56,532 nucleotides of DNA from an uncultured Oceanospirillaceae bacterium (GCA_937138495.1 CAKZPE010000073.1:1-56532), one strand, 5' to 3'. Positions 1 through 9,030 are shown, numbered from the stretch's first letter. Translations and numbers: made by a program. Notes: a model not told the origin generated them from the sequence alone.

Positions 1-795
1 GGCTTTGTCGACCGCTCGCCGCTGGGCGAACAGTACCGCGATATGGCGGACAAGATCTCAGACGCGCTGGACTTCATGAAAGCTTGCGGAGTGACCTCGC
101 AAAGCGTCCCACAAATGGCGCAAGTTGAAGTCTATACCTCGCATGAAGCGCTCTTGCTTGGCTATGAAGAGGCTATGACGCGCGTGGATTCCACGTCAGG
201 TGACTGGTATGACACGTCTGCACACATGTTGTGGATTGGTCACCGGACCCGTCAGGTCGATCACGCGCATGTGGAATTCTGCAAAGGCGTCAAAAACCCG
301 ATCGGCATGAAGTGCGGCCCGGGTCTCGAGCCAGATGAGCTGTTGCGGATTATCGAAACACTGAACCCGGATGATGAAGCTGGCCGAATTACGCTGATCT
401 CGCGGTTTGGTGCGGACGGCGTCTCTGAGGGCCTGGTCCCATTGGCCCGGGCGGTGAAAGAGAGCGGCCGGACTGTGGTCTGGTCCTGTGACCCCATGCA
501 TGGCAATACGCTGAAGACCGATTCAGGCTTCAAGACGCGGCCAGTGGATCATATTCTGACGGAAGTTCGCGGCTTTATCGACGTGATGAATGCCGAGGGC
601 TGTGTGCCCGGCGGCGTGCACTTTGAAATGACCGGCCAGAATGTTACCGAATGTATCGGCGGGGCTTACCAGATTACAGAAGAAGGTCTGGGTGACCGCT
701 ATCACACTCACTGTGATCCGCGTCTGAATGCTGACCAGGCACTGGAACTGGCGTTCCTGATTGCTGATACGCTGAAGCAGGCCCGCGGCCGTTAA
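1..795 (+). CDS. Class II 3-deoxy-7-phosphoheptulonate (DAHP) synthase, C-terminal part
   Basis: The enzyme condenses phosphoenolpyruvate with erythrose 4-phosphate, the first step of the shikimate pathway, in the cytoplasm. The reading frame is open from the first base, so the gene starts outside the window; 264 residues are visible of about 450 usual for class II enzymes. Recognisable family motifs are GHRTRQVDHAHVEF, GVKNPIGMKCGP, VVWSCDPMHGNT and GGVHFEMTGQNVTECIGG near the end, which carry substrate and metal ligands. The stop codon overlaps the yqcC start by one base (TAATG), so the two are probably translationally coupled. Identification is from conserved motifs and is secure; the gene symbol is left open because naming varies. 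Confidence 0.93.
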   Translation, partial: GFVDRSPLGEQYRDMADKISDALDFMKACGVTSQSVPQMAQVEVYTSHEALLLGYEEAMTRVDSTSGDWYDTSAHMLWIGHRTRQVDHAHVEFCKGVKNPIGMKCGPGLEPDELLRIIETLNPDDEAGRITLISRFGADGVSEGLVPLARAVKESGRTVVWSCDPMHGNTLKTDSGFKTRPVDHILTEVRGFIDVMNAEGCVPGGVHFEMTGQNVTECIGGAYQITEEGLGDRYHTHCDPRLNADQALELAFLIADTLKQARGR

Positions 796-1133
796 TGTCG
801 GCACACTTCACACAACATCAGCAACTGGCTGCAGTTCTGGACGATATCCGTTCAGAACTGCAACATCTCAACCGCTGGCAAAGCCAGCCACCTTCTGCAG
901 AAGCGCTCGCCAGCCAGCAACCCTTTGCGGTCGATACCCTGAACTTTTTTGAATGGTGTCAGTGGATTATGCTGCCACGTTTCGAGGCACTGATTGAACA
1001 GCATTCATCATTACCCGGCAACTGTAATATCGCCCCGATGACTGAAACAGTCATGCAACAGGAAGGCATCAACGGTGAACAGCTGATTGCACTCTTTCAC
1101 CGTCTGGATCAGACCCTCAGCGGTACCCACTGA
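795..1133 (+). CDS. yqcC: YqcC family protein
   Basis: A small soluble protein of 112 residues with the family's typical length and its conserved core (FFEWCQWIMLPRF around residues 51-63). YqcC proteins have no established function; in several gammaproteobacteria the gene lies next to tRNA-modification or other housekeeping genes. Here it begins on the last base of the DAHP synthase stop codon (TAATG), so it has no separate promoter visible and is probably translated by re-initiation. No signal peptide or membrane segment is seen. Confidence 0.8.
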   Translation: MSAHFTQHQQLAAVLDDIRSELQHLNRWQSQPPSAEALASQQPFAVDTLNFFEWCQWIMLPRFEALIEQHSSLPGNCNIAPMTETVMQQEGINGEQLIALFHRLDQTLSGTH

Positions 1134-1160
1134 GCGCCTGATTTACATCTGCTCAGTGGC

Positions 1161-1559
1161 TCAGTCAGCAATGCCTGCCAGTACAATCTCGTTATAGCTA
1201 ACCACCCCTTTCACTTCACCGCCAGCAATTACCGGCGCGATTGATAAGCCAAAATTATCAAACAACCGGGCGCTGTAGCGAATATCCATATCCGGCTCAA
1301 CCCCGATAACCGGCTTGGTCATAATTTCATAAATGTTCACCCGTTCCGGGGCCCGGTCTTTTGCCAGCACCTGCTTGGCAATATCAGACAACAGCAGAAT
1401 GCCATACTCGTCATCATCACCGCGCTTATCTACCAACAGAGCAGCCACATTACGCTGCTTATAAATGGCAATCGCTTCCTTAACTGTCATCAGGCCATCA
1501 ACAATCGCATAGTCCTGAACCATGACATCTTTAACACGCACCAGCTTACGCTCGCTCAT
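1161..1559 (-). CDS. CBS-domain protein, last gene of the DUF1538 operon
   Basis: A 132-residue protein made of a tandem pair of CBS motifs (roughly residues 8-70 and 80-130). CBS pairs bind adenine nucleotides and act as regulatory modules. No catalytic domain is attached. The start codon overlaps the stop of the PII-like gene by four bases (ATGA), so the two are translationally coupled. Being the fourth gene after two DUF1538 membrane proteins and a PII-like protein, it is inferred to sense nucleotide or energy state for that membrane system. The substrate and ligand are unknown. Confidence 0.85.
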   Translation of the reverse strand: MSERKLVRVKDVMVQDYAIVDGLMTVKEAIAIYKQRNVAALLVDKRGDDDEYGILLLSDIAKQVLAKDRAPERVNIYEIMTKPVIGVEPDMDIRYSARLFDNFGLSIAPVIAGGEVKGVVSYNEIVLAGIAD

Positions 1560-1906
1560 ATTTCTTCCTCAACCACATTAGTCAGGGTTTCAATCTGATG
1601 GGCAACCCCCACCGCATCTTCCACATCCAGCTGTATTGCGATGCCCTGTCCGGGGGCACTGTCAAACCCGGCAACCTCGGAAATGGTTTCCAGAATTTTA
1701 CGGCTCAGATGTTCTTCCACAATAAACAACAGCACATCACGCTGGGTTTCCAGGTTCAGACCGAAGAACGTCTTGGTCTTATTAACCCCTTCACCACGGG
1801 CGTTATTGATCACCGTCGCACCGGTCGCACCGGCTTCACGGGCGGCCTTCATGACCTGATCGGTTTGTGCATCCTCAACGAAAACTAACAGCAATTTAAA
1901 ATGCAT
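1556..1906 (-). CDS. PII-like signalling protein
   Basis: A 116-residue protein of PII (GlnB/GlnK-like) size and pattern: a ferredoxin-like fold suggested by the start KLLLVFVEDAQTDQVMKAAREAGATGATV and a C-terminal segment VEDAVGVAHQIETL. The classical T-loop tyrosine context of GlnB is not evident, so this is a PII-like rather than a canonical uridylylated PII. A strong ribosome-binding site (AGGAAGG) precedes the ATG. It sits between a DUF1538 pair and a CBS protein, overlapping the latter by ATGA; it probably regulates the DUF1538 membrane proteins as GlnK regulates AmtB. That role is inference. Confidence 0.85.
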   Translation of the reverse strand: MHFKLLLVFVEDAQTDQVMKAAREAGATGATVINNARGEGVNKTKTFFGLNLETQRDVLLFIVEEHLSRKILETISEVAGFDSAPGQGIAIQLDVEDAVGVAHQIETLTNVVEEEI

Positions 1907-1923
1907 AAATCCTTCCTATCCTT

Positions 1924-2709
1924 TTATTCAGCCTGCTGGCGGCTTGCATTACGGGCAGCCAGCCAACCGGTAATCTGCGCGTAGCCCATCACGGTTATCA
2001 TCGGAAACAGACTGGCGAACGCAATCAGACCAAATCCGTCAATCAGCGGACTGCGACCTGGCACTGTGCTGGCCAGCCCCAGCCCAAGTGCGGCCACCAA
2101 TGGTACCGTTACAGTAGACGTGGTTACCCCGCCGGAATCATATGCCAGGGGCACAATTAACTTAGGCGCAAAAAAGGTCTGAATCACCACAAATACATAC
2201 CCGCTGATAATGAACCAGTGAATCGGATACCCGGTGACAATCCGCCAGGTGCCCAGGCTAATCCCCACGGCAACCCCAAGCGCAACCGCTAAACGTAACC
2301 CCCAGATACCGATGGCACCGGCAGAAACTTCATTGGCTTTAATGGCCACAGCAATTAACGAGGGTTCAGCGATGGTCGTACTGGCCCCAATCGCAAAGGC
2401 AAAGATGTATACCCAGTAATAATCCTGCCAGGTAAGACTGCCTGCGACGGTTTCTCCTCCACTGAGGAAAAGCGGATCCGTCAACTGTTCAGCCATCAGG
2501 CGGCCAATCGGGAATAATGCTTTTTCCAACCCAAGCAGAAACAGCGCCAGGCCTACAATCACGTAAGCAAAGCCAAATAACACACGCTTCAGATTAGGAA
2601 TCGGCCGGCGAATAACGAAAATCTGAAAGCCGAAAATGATCGCAGCAATCGGAATGACATCTTTCAGTGTGGTAAACAGAATACTGAACAGTTGCTCTAA
2701 CAGTTCCAT
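1924..2709 (-). CDS. DUF1538 membrane protein, second copy
   Basis: An integral membrane protein of 261 residues with about six or seven hydrophobic segments. It contains the motif AYDSGGVTTSTVTVPLVAALGLG (residues near 190-212) and ends with a GRSPLIDGFGLIAFASLFPM segment, both shared almost word for word with the gene just upstream, so the two are paralogues. DUF1538 proteins have no assigned function. The start overlaps the stop of the first copy (TGATG), implying equal expression and probably a heteromeric complex. Seventeen bases separate it from the PII-like gene. A transporter or channel role is inferred from the PII and CBS neighbours only. Confidence 0.85.
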   Translation of the reverse strand: MELLEQLFSILFTTLKDVIPIAAIIFGFQIFVIRRPIPNLKRVLFGFAYVIVGLALFLLGLEKALFPIGRLMAEQLTDPLFLSGGETVAGSLTWQDYYWVYIFAFAIGASTTIAEPSLIAVAIKANEVSAGAIGIWGLRLAVALGVAVGISLGTWRIVTGYPIHWFIISGYVFVVIQTFFAPKLIVPLAYDSGGVTTSTVTVPLVAALGLGLASTVPGRSPLIDGFGLIAFASLFPMITVMGYAQITGWLAARNASRQQAE

Positions 2710-3449
2710 CAGATCACCATCCCGTAAGCCATTACAAAAATCATCGGTGTCAGTGACGCAAATGCGATCAGACCAAAGCCATCAATCATCGGATTACGCC
2801 CCTCGATTGATGAAGCAAGGCCCACACCCAGCGCAGTCACCAGCGGAACAGTAATGGTCGATGTAGTAACACCGCCGGAATCATAGGCAATGCCGATAAT
2901 TTCCCGGGGCGCAAACGCCGTCATAATCACCACCAGTACATACCCCATGGCGATCATATAGTGGATTGGCCAGCCTTTAAGAATCCGCAATACGCCTAAA
3001 ACAATGGCCAGACCTACCGAAAATGCGACGGTATACCGCAAACCTGATGCATAGCTCGCCATCGCCTCATCACTGGCGATGATCATGCCCCCCTCAGCGG
3101 CAACCTTGGCAGCCTCAGCAGAAACAGCTATCAGTGCAGGTTCAGCTACGGTCGTACCAAACCCCAGCGCAAAGGCAAAGGTCAGTAACCAAAACACACT
3201 GCCTTTTCGGGCAAAAGCATTCGCCAGAGTTTCACCGATGGGAAACAATCCCATCTCCAACCCGTAAATAAAAAATGTTAAACCGGCAACTACGCATAGC
3301 AGCCCGGTCATCACCCCAACAAAGTCCGGTAACGGTTGTTGCAATACTGCAATCTGAAAAAAACCAATCACCAATACAATGGGTAAAAGATCCCTCAGAC
3401 TGCCCAGCATCGACCGTCCCAACGCAAGAAAAGCGTTACTCAATTCCAA
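2709..3449 (-). CDS. DUF1538 membrane protein, first copy (TTG start)
   Basis: A 246-residue polytopic membrane protein, first gene of the operon. It carries AYDSGGVTTSTITVPLVTALGVG and EGRNPMIDGFGLIAFASLTPM, repeated in the downstream paralogue. The start is a TTG: no ATG or GTG lies in frame between it and the in-frame stop upstream, and an AGGGAG ribosome-binding site sits four bases before it. A TTG may keep expression low. Function is unknown; pairing with PII-like and CBS sensors suggests a regulated transporter. Confidence 0.83.
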   Translation of the reverse strand: MELSNAFLALGRSMLGSLRDLLPIVLVIGFFQIAVLQQPLPDFVGVMTGLLCVVAGLTFFIYGLEMGLFPIGETLANAFARKGSVFWLLTFAFALGFGTTVAEPALIAVSAEAAKVAAEGGMIIASDEAMASYASGLRYTVAFSVGLAIVLGVLRILKGWPIHYMIAMGYVLVVIMTAFAPREIIGIAYDSGGVTTSTITVPLVTALGVGLASSIEGRNPMIDGFGLIAFASLTPMIFVMAYGMVI

Positions 3450-3843
3450 TCCGCTCCCTTCATTTAATAGTTGTTATCCGTTACTGATATTGTACGCAAC
3501 TGCTCCTTTCCACTCAGTATGAATGCTGGATTTTTTCTGCGATTAATTGCGTTTAATCAACTGACGGGCACTTTCCCCTGTTTATCTTTTCAGCGCCTGG
3601 AAATTTCAGCCTGAAACACACCGGGAGACCCTGAAAAAATGTGCCTAAACCCTTTAAAAATCAACACATATACGACTAAAGCCTAATACCGTAACTGTCA
3701 CTGAAACATACTGCTACAAAGCAGTCTTTCAGGGCTATTTACAGGCTGCTGTATATCCCTTACGGAACTGATAAAATAGCCTTCTTTTTGGTGGTGTCAC
3801 GCCACGCCGCAGATAACCTACAACACCGGAATCATTCTGCCCC
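3450..3843. promoter_or_regulatory. Divergent intergenic region between the DUF1538 operon and DUF3549
   Basis: This 394-bp stretch has no credible gene. It must hold the promoters for both divergent units. An inverted repeat GATTAA-TTGCGT-TTAATC lies at 3541-3558 and could be an operator. The remainder is AT-rich with no recognised riboswitch or repeat. Confidence 0.4.
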
Positions 3844-4908
3844 ATGCAACGTTTTGAAACCCTGACCGACTTTATCCGCCAGACCGAAGGCCAGTTCCGT
3901 ATCTTTGATATGGGCCGCCGGGTCAGCAAGCTCTCTGCTGACACTTTTCATAAAGTTGAAAACGGACATATTCCTTACCCTCTGCCATTCTTACATCAGG
4001 CATGGATTGGCGTTTTACTGTGGAACCCCAAACAACAGGATCAGAACGTCGTCTGGTTTTTAAAGCTGCCTCTGGATGAACAGGGCTACCTGGTACAGGC
4101 CGCCCGGGATGACTTTCTTGCCCGCCTGCTGGAGAACCTGATGAACAATCAGGGAGTGATGGATGCATCTGAAAACACTGAAGGCTTCCGTGATGCACTG
4201 AAAGACAACCCGTTCTCGTTCAAACCTGAACAGGAAAAAATGGCTGCATTCCATGCCAAAGCAACCCTCACCACCCGCCAGCCAGCATCGTCATATTACG
4301 AACACGCCCAGGCATATTTCACTGGCCAGGCAGCCCCGGAAAACTGGGACGGGCTGGGGTTTCAGGGTATCGCAGACTTTGTCGTACGGCTTGATGAAGG
4401 CAATAACGCAACGGCACTGACAAAGCAGCTGGCGACCCTGCCAGCTACACCGCTGGAAGCGGTCAGCAGCCTGCTGGAACACGTCGAACCTGACACAGCG
4501 CTTACCGCAGCCATCAGTCAGCGGCTACACACCGCCCTGAATGATGAAGGCAGCAGCGCCAACCTGATTGGCGCACTGGTACGGGGCCTGTCCAACAGTA
4601 AAGATGAAGCCACCAAGGTTAAAACTCTGACTGAAGTGGTTAACAGCCCGGTCGGTAAAGATCCGGAAGTGATCGCCGCCGTTGCCAGCCGTTGCTGGAT
4701 GACCTTACAGCACCCGGAACTGCTGGCACCCTTTCTGGAAACACTGGCAGTTAACAACGCCGGCCAGGCCTGCTTTAACCGGGTGATGGCCGACCTGATG
4801 TTCATCCCTACGCTGCGTGCGCTGTCTTTACAGGTATTCCGTTCGGAAACCCGCAGCGAAGCACTGGGTAAAGCCATCGGCGGCTTGTTTGGTGAGTCTT
4901 TCGAATAA
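3844..4908 (+). CDS. DUF3549 family protein
   Basis: A soluble protein of 354 residues matching the DUF3549 family known from Pseudomonas and relatives in length and in its N-terminal pattern (MQRFETLTDFIRQTEGQFRI, then VENGHIPYPLPFLHQAWIG). No catalytic motif, signal peptide or membrane segment can be seen. The C-terminal half is helical and repeat-like, resembling a HEAT-type solenoid. Function is unknown. It is a single gene, divergent from DUF1538 and convergent with the replication genes. Confidence 0.8.
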   Translation: MQRFETLTDFIRQTEGQFRIFDMGRRVSKLSADTFHKVENGHIPYPLPFLHQAWIGVLLWNPKQQDQNVVWFLKLPLDEQGYLVQAARDDFLARLLENLMNNQGVMDASENTEGFRDALKDNPFSFKPEQEKMAAFHAKATLTTRQPASSYYEHAQAYFTGQAAPENWDGLGFQGIADFVVRLDEGNNATALTKQLATLPATPLEAVSSLLEHVEPDTALTAAISQRLHTALNDEGSSANLIGALVRGLSNSKDEATKVKTLTEVVNSPVGKDPEVIAAVASRCWMTLQHPELLAPFLETLAVNNAGQACFNRVMADLMFIPTLRALSLQVFRSETRSEALGKAIGGLFGESFE

Positions 4909-4983
4909 GATTTTCATTAAATCACGCTACAAAACGCATGCATTTATGCCAGCCTGATCATATTTGAGCAATACATAGATGAA

Positions 4984-5817
4984 TTACTGATAATCATCCG
5001 GCAGCTGCAGGTTCAGGCCCCACTGCCGGGCGCGGTCTTCACTGACTTTCTTAAACCGTTGCCGGATGGCTGTTCCGGCTGGCTTGGTCATATAGAACAG
5101 CAGTGTGGTTGCCTGCTCCGGAGTAATACCCTGTGTTTCACCCCAGCTCTGAATAAAGGCCGCCAGCGTATTATCTGATTTGTTTTCCAGTGCTACCGGA
5201 ACCGCTTCGTCCAGTTGCTCACCGGCACGGACCCGGCGACAGATAATCTGGTAGTTATAGTCAAACTCCGGAAAGACCCGGGCTTCTTCTTCACTGCGCA
5301 AACGGAACCATTCGGTTGCTTTCCCCGCATGATACACCGCCGGATGGCTCCATTGTCGCTCGCTGGGCCGGTCCGCAAAACGGCAGGCTTCGTAATAGGC
5401 CTGACGGGAAGGCGGTAAGCCGTAGTCGCCGCCCATATCGTGCAGAATGGTCAGGAATTCTGAAACGGTTGGCATCCAGGCCAGGGTTTCTTTACAACGG
5501 TCAATGGCGCGTACCAACTCTGCCTCAGAGTAATACTGCAGACTCAGCGCCCATTCCCGCTTGGCAATGCGGATTTCATCCTGGGTTTCAAAACAGCTTT
5601 TAAACTTATGCCCGTAAATCGCCATAAACCGGGCGAAGATCATATTCACCATGGTTTTGGTTTCGGTCGTAATTGTGGCTGTTTCCGGACGCGCCTGCGC
5701 ATCATCTTTTACCGGACGGCGATCATGATAGGGATCAACCCGTTGCGGCGGCAACTCACCTTGCTTTGTGGATAGAATCTGTCCGGGAGTTTTCAATCTG
5801 TAAACCTCTTCAGGCAC
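4984..5817 (-). CDS. Replication protein P-like helicase loader
   Basis: A 277-residue protein with a lambda-P-like replication domain in residues about 55-120 (MVNMIFARFMAIYGHKFKSC, then WALSLQYYSEAELVRAIDRC and AWMPTVSEFLTIL). Lambda P delivers the DnaB helicase to DNA. No Walker A motif is present, so it is not a DnaC-type AAA+ loader. It follows a dnaT-like gene after 23 bp on the same strand, recalling the dnaT-dnaC order of E. coli. A chromosomal helicase-loading or replication-restart role is inferred. No integrase, capsid or tail genes flank it, which argues against a prophage. Confidence 0.75.
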   Translation of the reverse strand: MPEEVYRLKTPGQILSTKQGELPPQRVDPYHDRRPVKDDAQARPETATITTETKTMVNMIFARFMAIYGHKFKSCFETQDEIRIAKREWALSLQYYSEAELVRAIDRCKETLAWMPTVSEFLTILHDMGGDYGLPPSRQAYYEACRFADRPSERQWSHPAVYHAGKATEWFRLRSEEEARVFPEFDYNYQIICRRVRAGEQLDEAVPVALENKSDNTLAAFIQSWGETQGITPEQATTLLFYMTKPAGTAIRQRFKKVSEDRARQWGLNLQLPDDYQ

Positions 5818-5840
5818 GCTGACCGGTAAACATCGGGCGC

Positions 5841-6899
5841 TTACCAGTCGGTATCTTTAATATCCATGATAGCAGCCGTTACCCGCTGCCGTTTCTGACG
5901 GGCATCCGGCCTGGCCTGTTGGACACCACCGGTGCTGTCGTCCTGCTTATAACGCTGCTCCCGGGCTTCACGGGTTTGCTTTTGCACCCACTCACGCTTT
6001 ACCCAGGCCAGAAACTTCTGATCCCAGTTGGTTTCTTTCCGGTCTTTATCCAGCCAGTAAAGTACAAACTCATCGATCAGTTGTTCCGCAAACTCAGCCG
6101 GAATGCTATGCCGTGGCAGTGTATCAAATAAGATTTGCGACGGACGCCAGCCAAGAAAAATAGAATGTAACTTTTTGTTCTTTTGCTCCAGCTCATCCAG
6201 CTGGGTGGCAAACAGGTTACCGGCTCCAGGCTGCGGACGGCTTTTTGACCAGCCAATACTGCCGCCAAATGTTGGCGCCGGTCCACGGTTTTGGGGCTGA
6301 ACCTCCTGATGCTGACGTAACTGGCGAAGATCATCCCGCGTGGGTGGCTGCTCCATGACCGGCAGTTTCTGAACAGTCACCGGCGCTGCAGGGGCTGAAG
6401 CGTAATAAGGATCGTCTGCCGGTTGCGGTATATATTCAGCATCTGCCGGCTGGTATAACACCGGTGGCTCTTCTTCCCGAATCACTTCAGGTACTGGCTC
6501 AGGAATGATTGGCTGAGCAATATCAGGTGTATCAGATGCGGAAGCAGCCGGTGTGTTTTCAGCAAGCGGCTCAACAATGGGCAGCTCTTCACAGACGGAA
6601 TCCGACAGCTGCGGTAACAATGTAAGAGTTATCCGGGCATCGCCGGACGTTGCCTGTATATACCCGTGACTTACCAGGCTGCGGGTAATATTCGCCAGCC
6701 GGGTCTCATTCCAGAAATCGGCCAGACGAAGCCAGTCTCCACGGTCGAGACACAGGCTCAGATTTCCATGGCTGTCCAGTTCCCCACGGGCTTCAAGACG
6801 GTCAACATAGATTGCGTAAAGAATGGCTTCGTCAGTACCGATCTGACGGGCCAGTGAGGGATAAAACAGAACTGGTTTTTCCGGTAAGCGGAAGCCCAT
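5841..6899 (-). CDS. DnaT-like primosomal protein
   Basis: About 352 residues. The N-terminal 100 residues resemble a winged-helix module (PVLFYPSLARQIGTDEAILY). A long Pro/Glu/Ala-rich linker follows (about residues 110-230). The C-terminal domain (about 245-325) has the DnaT ssDNA-binding pattern: LGWRPSQILFDTL, then EFVLYWLDK and NWDQKFLAWVKREWVQ. DnaT works with PriA and the helicase loader in replication restart. The protein is about twice as long as E. coli DnaT because of the linker and N-terminal domain. An ATG at 6899 is chosen; a TTG at 6911, four codons upstream, is possible. It leads the operon with the lambda-P-like gene. Confidence 0.78.
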   Translation of the reverse strand: MGFRLPEKPVLFYPSLARQIGTDEAILYAIYVDRLEARGELDSHGNLSLCLDRGDWLRLADFWNETRLANITRSLVSHGYIQATSGDARITLTLLPQLSDSVCEELPIVEPLAENTPAASASDTPDIAQPIIPEPVPEVIREEEPPVLYQPADAEYIPQPADDPYYASAPAAPVTVQKLPVMEQPPTRDDLRQLRQHQEVQPQNRGPAPTFGGSIGWSKSRPQPGAGNLFATQLDELEQKNKKLHSIFLGWRPSQILFDTLPRHSIPAEFAEQLIDEFVLYWLDKDRKETNWDQKFLAWVKREWVQKQTREAREQRYKQDDSTGGVQQARPDARQKRQRVTAAIMDIKDTDW

Positions 6900-7087
6900 A
6901 TCAACATTCAACCTGAATCAAAACTATGCTTTTCTGCCTGCCGCAGATCCTGTCCGGCACATATCCATCCGACTGCACAGCTGAAACTGTACAGCCAGTC
7001 AGAAAACCGGTACGCAGCATCCCCTAAATTATGCTGCGTCTGGCCCGCGCCCTGTCGGCGCTGACCGTTCAATCAGTCCATTTTTTT

Positions 7088-7495
7088 TCAGCCGTCGCGG
7101 GCAAAACGCTCAACGGCTTTAAGAACATCTCTGCGACTGATCTGGCCGACCAGTTTACCATCTTTCACTACCGGAAGCCGCCTGCAATGAAGATTAATAA
7201 TCTTTTCTGCCACGTGGACAATGTCAGCATCATAACTGATGGTGTGCACATCTGTCGTCATACACTCAGCGACTTTCCCCCCCATTTCCTCTTCGTGATA
7301 GGTGAGGGTTAAAATCGCTTTCAGGCAATCCTGTTCAGACAACATTCCCACCAGCGAACCGGTATCATCAACCACCGGTGCACCACTGATTTTATGCTCC
7401 AGTAACAGACTTATCGCGTAGAAAAGATCATCGTTGAGGCGAAAGGTCACCAGCTTTGTTGCCATATAGTCACTGGCCTTCACGGATCTCAGCAT
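7088..7495 (-). CDS. CBS-domain protein
   Basis: A 135-residue protein consisting of two CBS motifs (about residues 8-65 and 75-130; the second ends LPVVKDGKLVGQISRRDVLKA). The start is the second of two adjacent ATGs, because a GGAGG ribosome-binding site lies six bases before it. Stand-alone CBS pairs bind adenine nucleotides, but the partner is unknown. It is divergent from alkB and is not related in position to the CBS gene near 1.4 kb. Confidence 0.85.
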   Translation of the reverse strand: MLRSVKASDYMATKLVTFRLNDDLFYAISLLLEHKISGAPVVDDTGSLVGMLSEQDCLKAILTLTYHEEEMGGKVAECMTTDVHTISYDADIVHVAEKIINLHCRRLPVVKDGKLVGQISRRDVLKAVERFARDG

Positions 7496-7608
7496 CATAC
7501 ACCTCCAATCCAGAACCCGTTGTAAGCAGATATCTGCTTCTGAGAACCCATGGAGCGACACGTCAGACTTGTTCGCCGGTTCCCTTACATTCACTATAGT
7601 CGCTAGTT

Positions 7609-8265
7609 TTGGTCGCGGCGACGTCGTACACTATTTTTATTAAATGGCTATTTCAGGAAAAAATTATTAACCGCCAGAGCATTAGCATCGATCACGGCTC
7701 CCTTACCCTGATTGAGAACTTCATTTCACCGCCAGAGCAGCAAGCACTGTTCAGACTGCTGGAACAGACACTTCACTGGCGGCAGGATCAGCTAAAACTG
7801 TTTGGCCGGATGGTGTCGATTCCCCGCCTGCAAAGTTTTATGGGGGATGAAGGCATCGAATACACCTATTCAAACTTGCTGATGAAAGCCCGCCCCTGGC
7901 TGCCAGAATTGCTGACATTAAAGGAGCAAATTGAAAAGGCCAGTCTGAGCCACTTCAATACAGTACTGGCAAACCTGTATCGCGACGGACAGGACAGCAT
8001 GGGTTGGCACAGCGACGATGAACCGGAGTTACGGCGTAATCCTACGATTGCCTCCCTTAGCCTGGGAGAACCACGACGTTTTCTGCTGCGCCCCAAAGGC
8101 AGCAAAAAAACTCACACAGAAATCCCACTGGCCAGCGGCAGCCTGCTGATTATGGCAGGCGAACTGCAACATTACTGGCAACACAGCGTGCCTAAAACTG
8201 CCCGTAAAATCGACCCACGCATGAATCTTACTTTCCGGCAGACCTATTCCACAGGACATGGATAA
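7609..8265 (+). CDS. AlkB-type 2-oxoglutarate/Fe(II) DNA repair dioxygenase
   Basis: This enzyme oxidatively removes alkyl groups from damaged bases. The Fe(II) ligands are the HxD motif GWHSDDEP (H134, D136 counted from the TTG) and a distal His in QHSVP; the 2-oxoglutarate-binding arginines lie in PRMNLTFRQ at the end. Length (about 200 residues) and the strand order fit the AlkB2/AlkB-like subgroup. The start is uncertain: TTG at 7609 is the first possible codon but has no clear ribosome-binding site, while AGGA at 7656 would serve an ATT codon near 7663. The stop lies just before the nitroreductase start. Confidence 0.85.
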   Translation: MVAATSYTIFIKWLFQEKIINRQSISIDHGSLTLIENFISPPEQQALFRLLEQTLHWRQDQLKLFGRMVSIPRLQSFMGDEGIEYTYSNLLMKARPWLPELLTLKEQIEKASLSHFNTVLANLYRDGQDSMGWHSDDEPELRRNPTIASLSLGEPRRFLLRPKGSKKTHTEIPLASGSLLIMAGELQHYWQHSVPKTARKIDPRMNLTFRQTYSTGHG

Positions 8266-8272
8266 CATCACT

Positions 8273-9009
8273 ATGAACAGCACCATTGAATTATTGAAAA
8301 GCCACCGTTCAATCCGCAAATTTACCGCTGAACCGGTACCACAGGATATGCTGGAAACACTGGTAGAAGCCGGTCAGGCCGCAGCCACATCAAGCTTTAT
8401 TCAGGCCTGTACCCTGATTCAGGTTAACGATACGGATAACCGCCGTTTACTGGCCGAATACGCCGGTAATCAGGCGTATGTGGCACAGGCGCCGGTTTTT
8501 TGGTGTGCTGCGCCGATATGCGCCGTCTGCAACTGGCCTGCGATATCAATGAAGCATCGATGCAATCCGGCTTCACCGAACAGTTTATTACTGCCACCGC
8601 TGATGTAGCCCTGTTCAGCCAGAACCTGACTGTCGCCGCAGAATCTCTGGGCCTTGGCTGTGTATATATTGGCGGTATCCGAAATAACATCGCGGCGGTC
8701 AGTGAACTGCTAAACCTGCCGGAACTGGTGTATCCGGTATTCGGTCTGTGTATCGGCTACCCGGATCAGAATCCGGAAGTGAAACCCCGCCTTCCGGTAT
8801 CAGTGGTCCTGAAACAGGACAGCTATCAGGATCAGCAAGATGCTGATGTTATCCGCGAATACGATAAAGCGGTGAGAGAGTATTACCAAACCCGCACAGG
8901 GGGTACAAAAGATATGACCTGGAGCGGTCAGATGTCCGGTATGCTGGGCAAAGAGGCCCGCCCTCATATGCTGGATTTCCTGCAGAAAAAAGGTTTTCTG
9001 CTGAAGTAG
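8273..9009 (+). pseudogene. NfsA-like NADPH nitroreductase, frameshifted
   Basis: The family reduces nitroaromatics or flavins using FMN. The first frame gives the classic start TIELLKSHRSIRKFTAEPVP and runs to QAPVF; the rest continues in another frame as LVCCADMRRLQLACDINEAS through to the C-terminus FLQKKGFLLK. The break is at a run of six T at 8496-8501; seven T would restore a single 245-residue protein. Both halves read like intact family sequence, with no other damage. So this is a recent mutation, a phase-variable homopolymer, or a base-calling error. Without the shift the protein stops at 8608. Confidence 0.82.
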
Positions 9010-9030
9010 GCTCTATATAAAAATCACACA

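Noticed and set aside
4984..6899. Prophage remnant around the lambda-P-like gene
   Set aside because: Neighbours are ordinary chromosomal genes and no integrase, repressor or structural genes are present.
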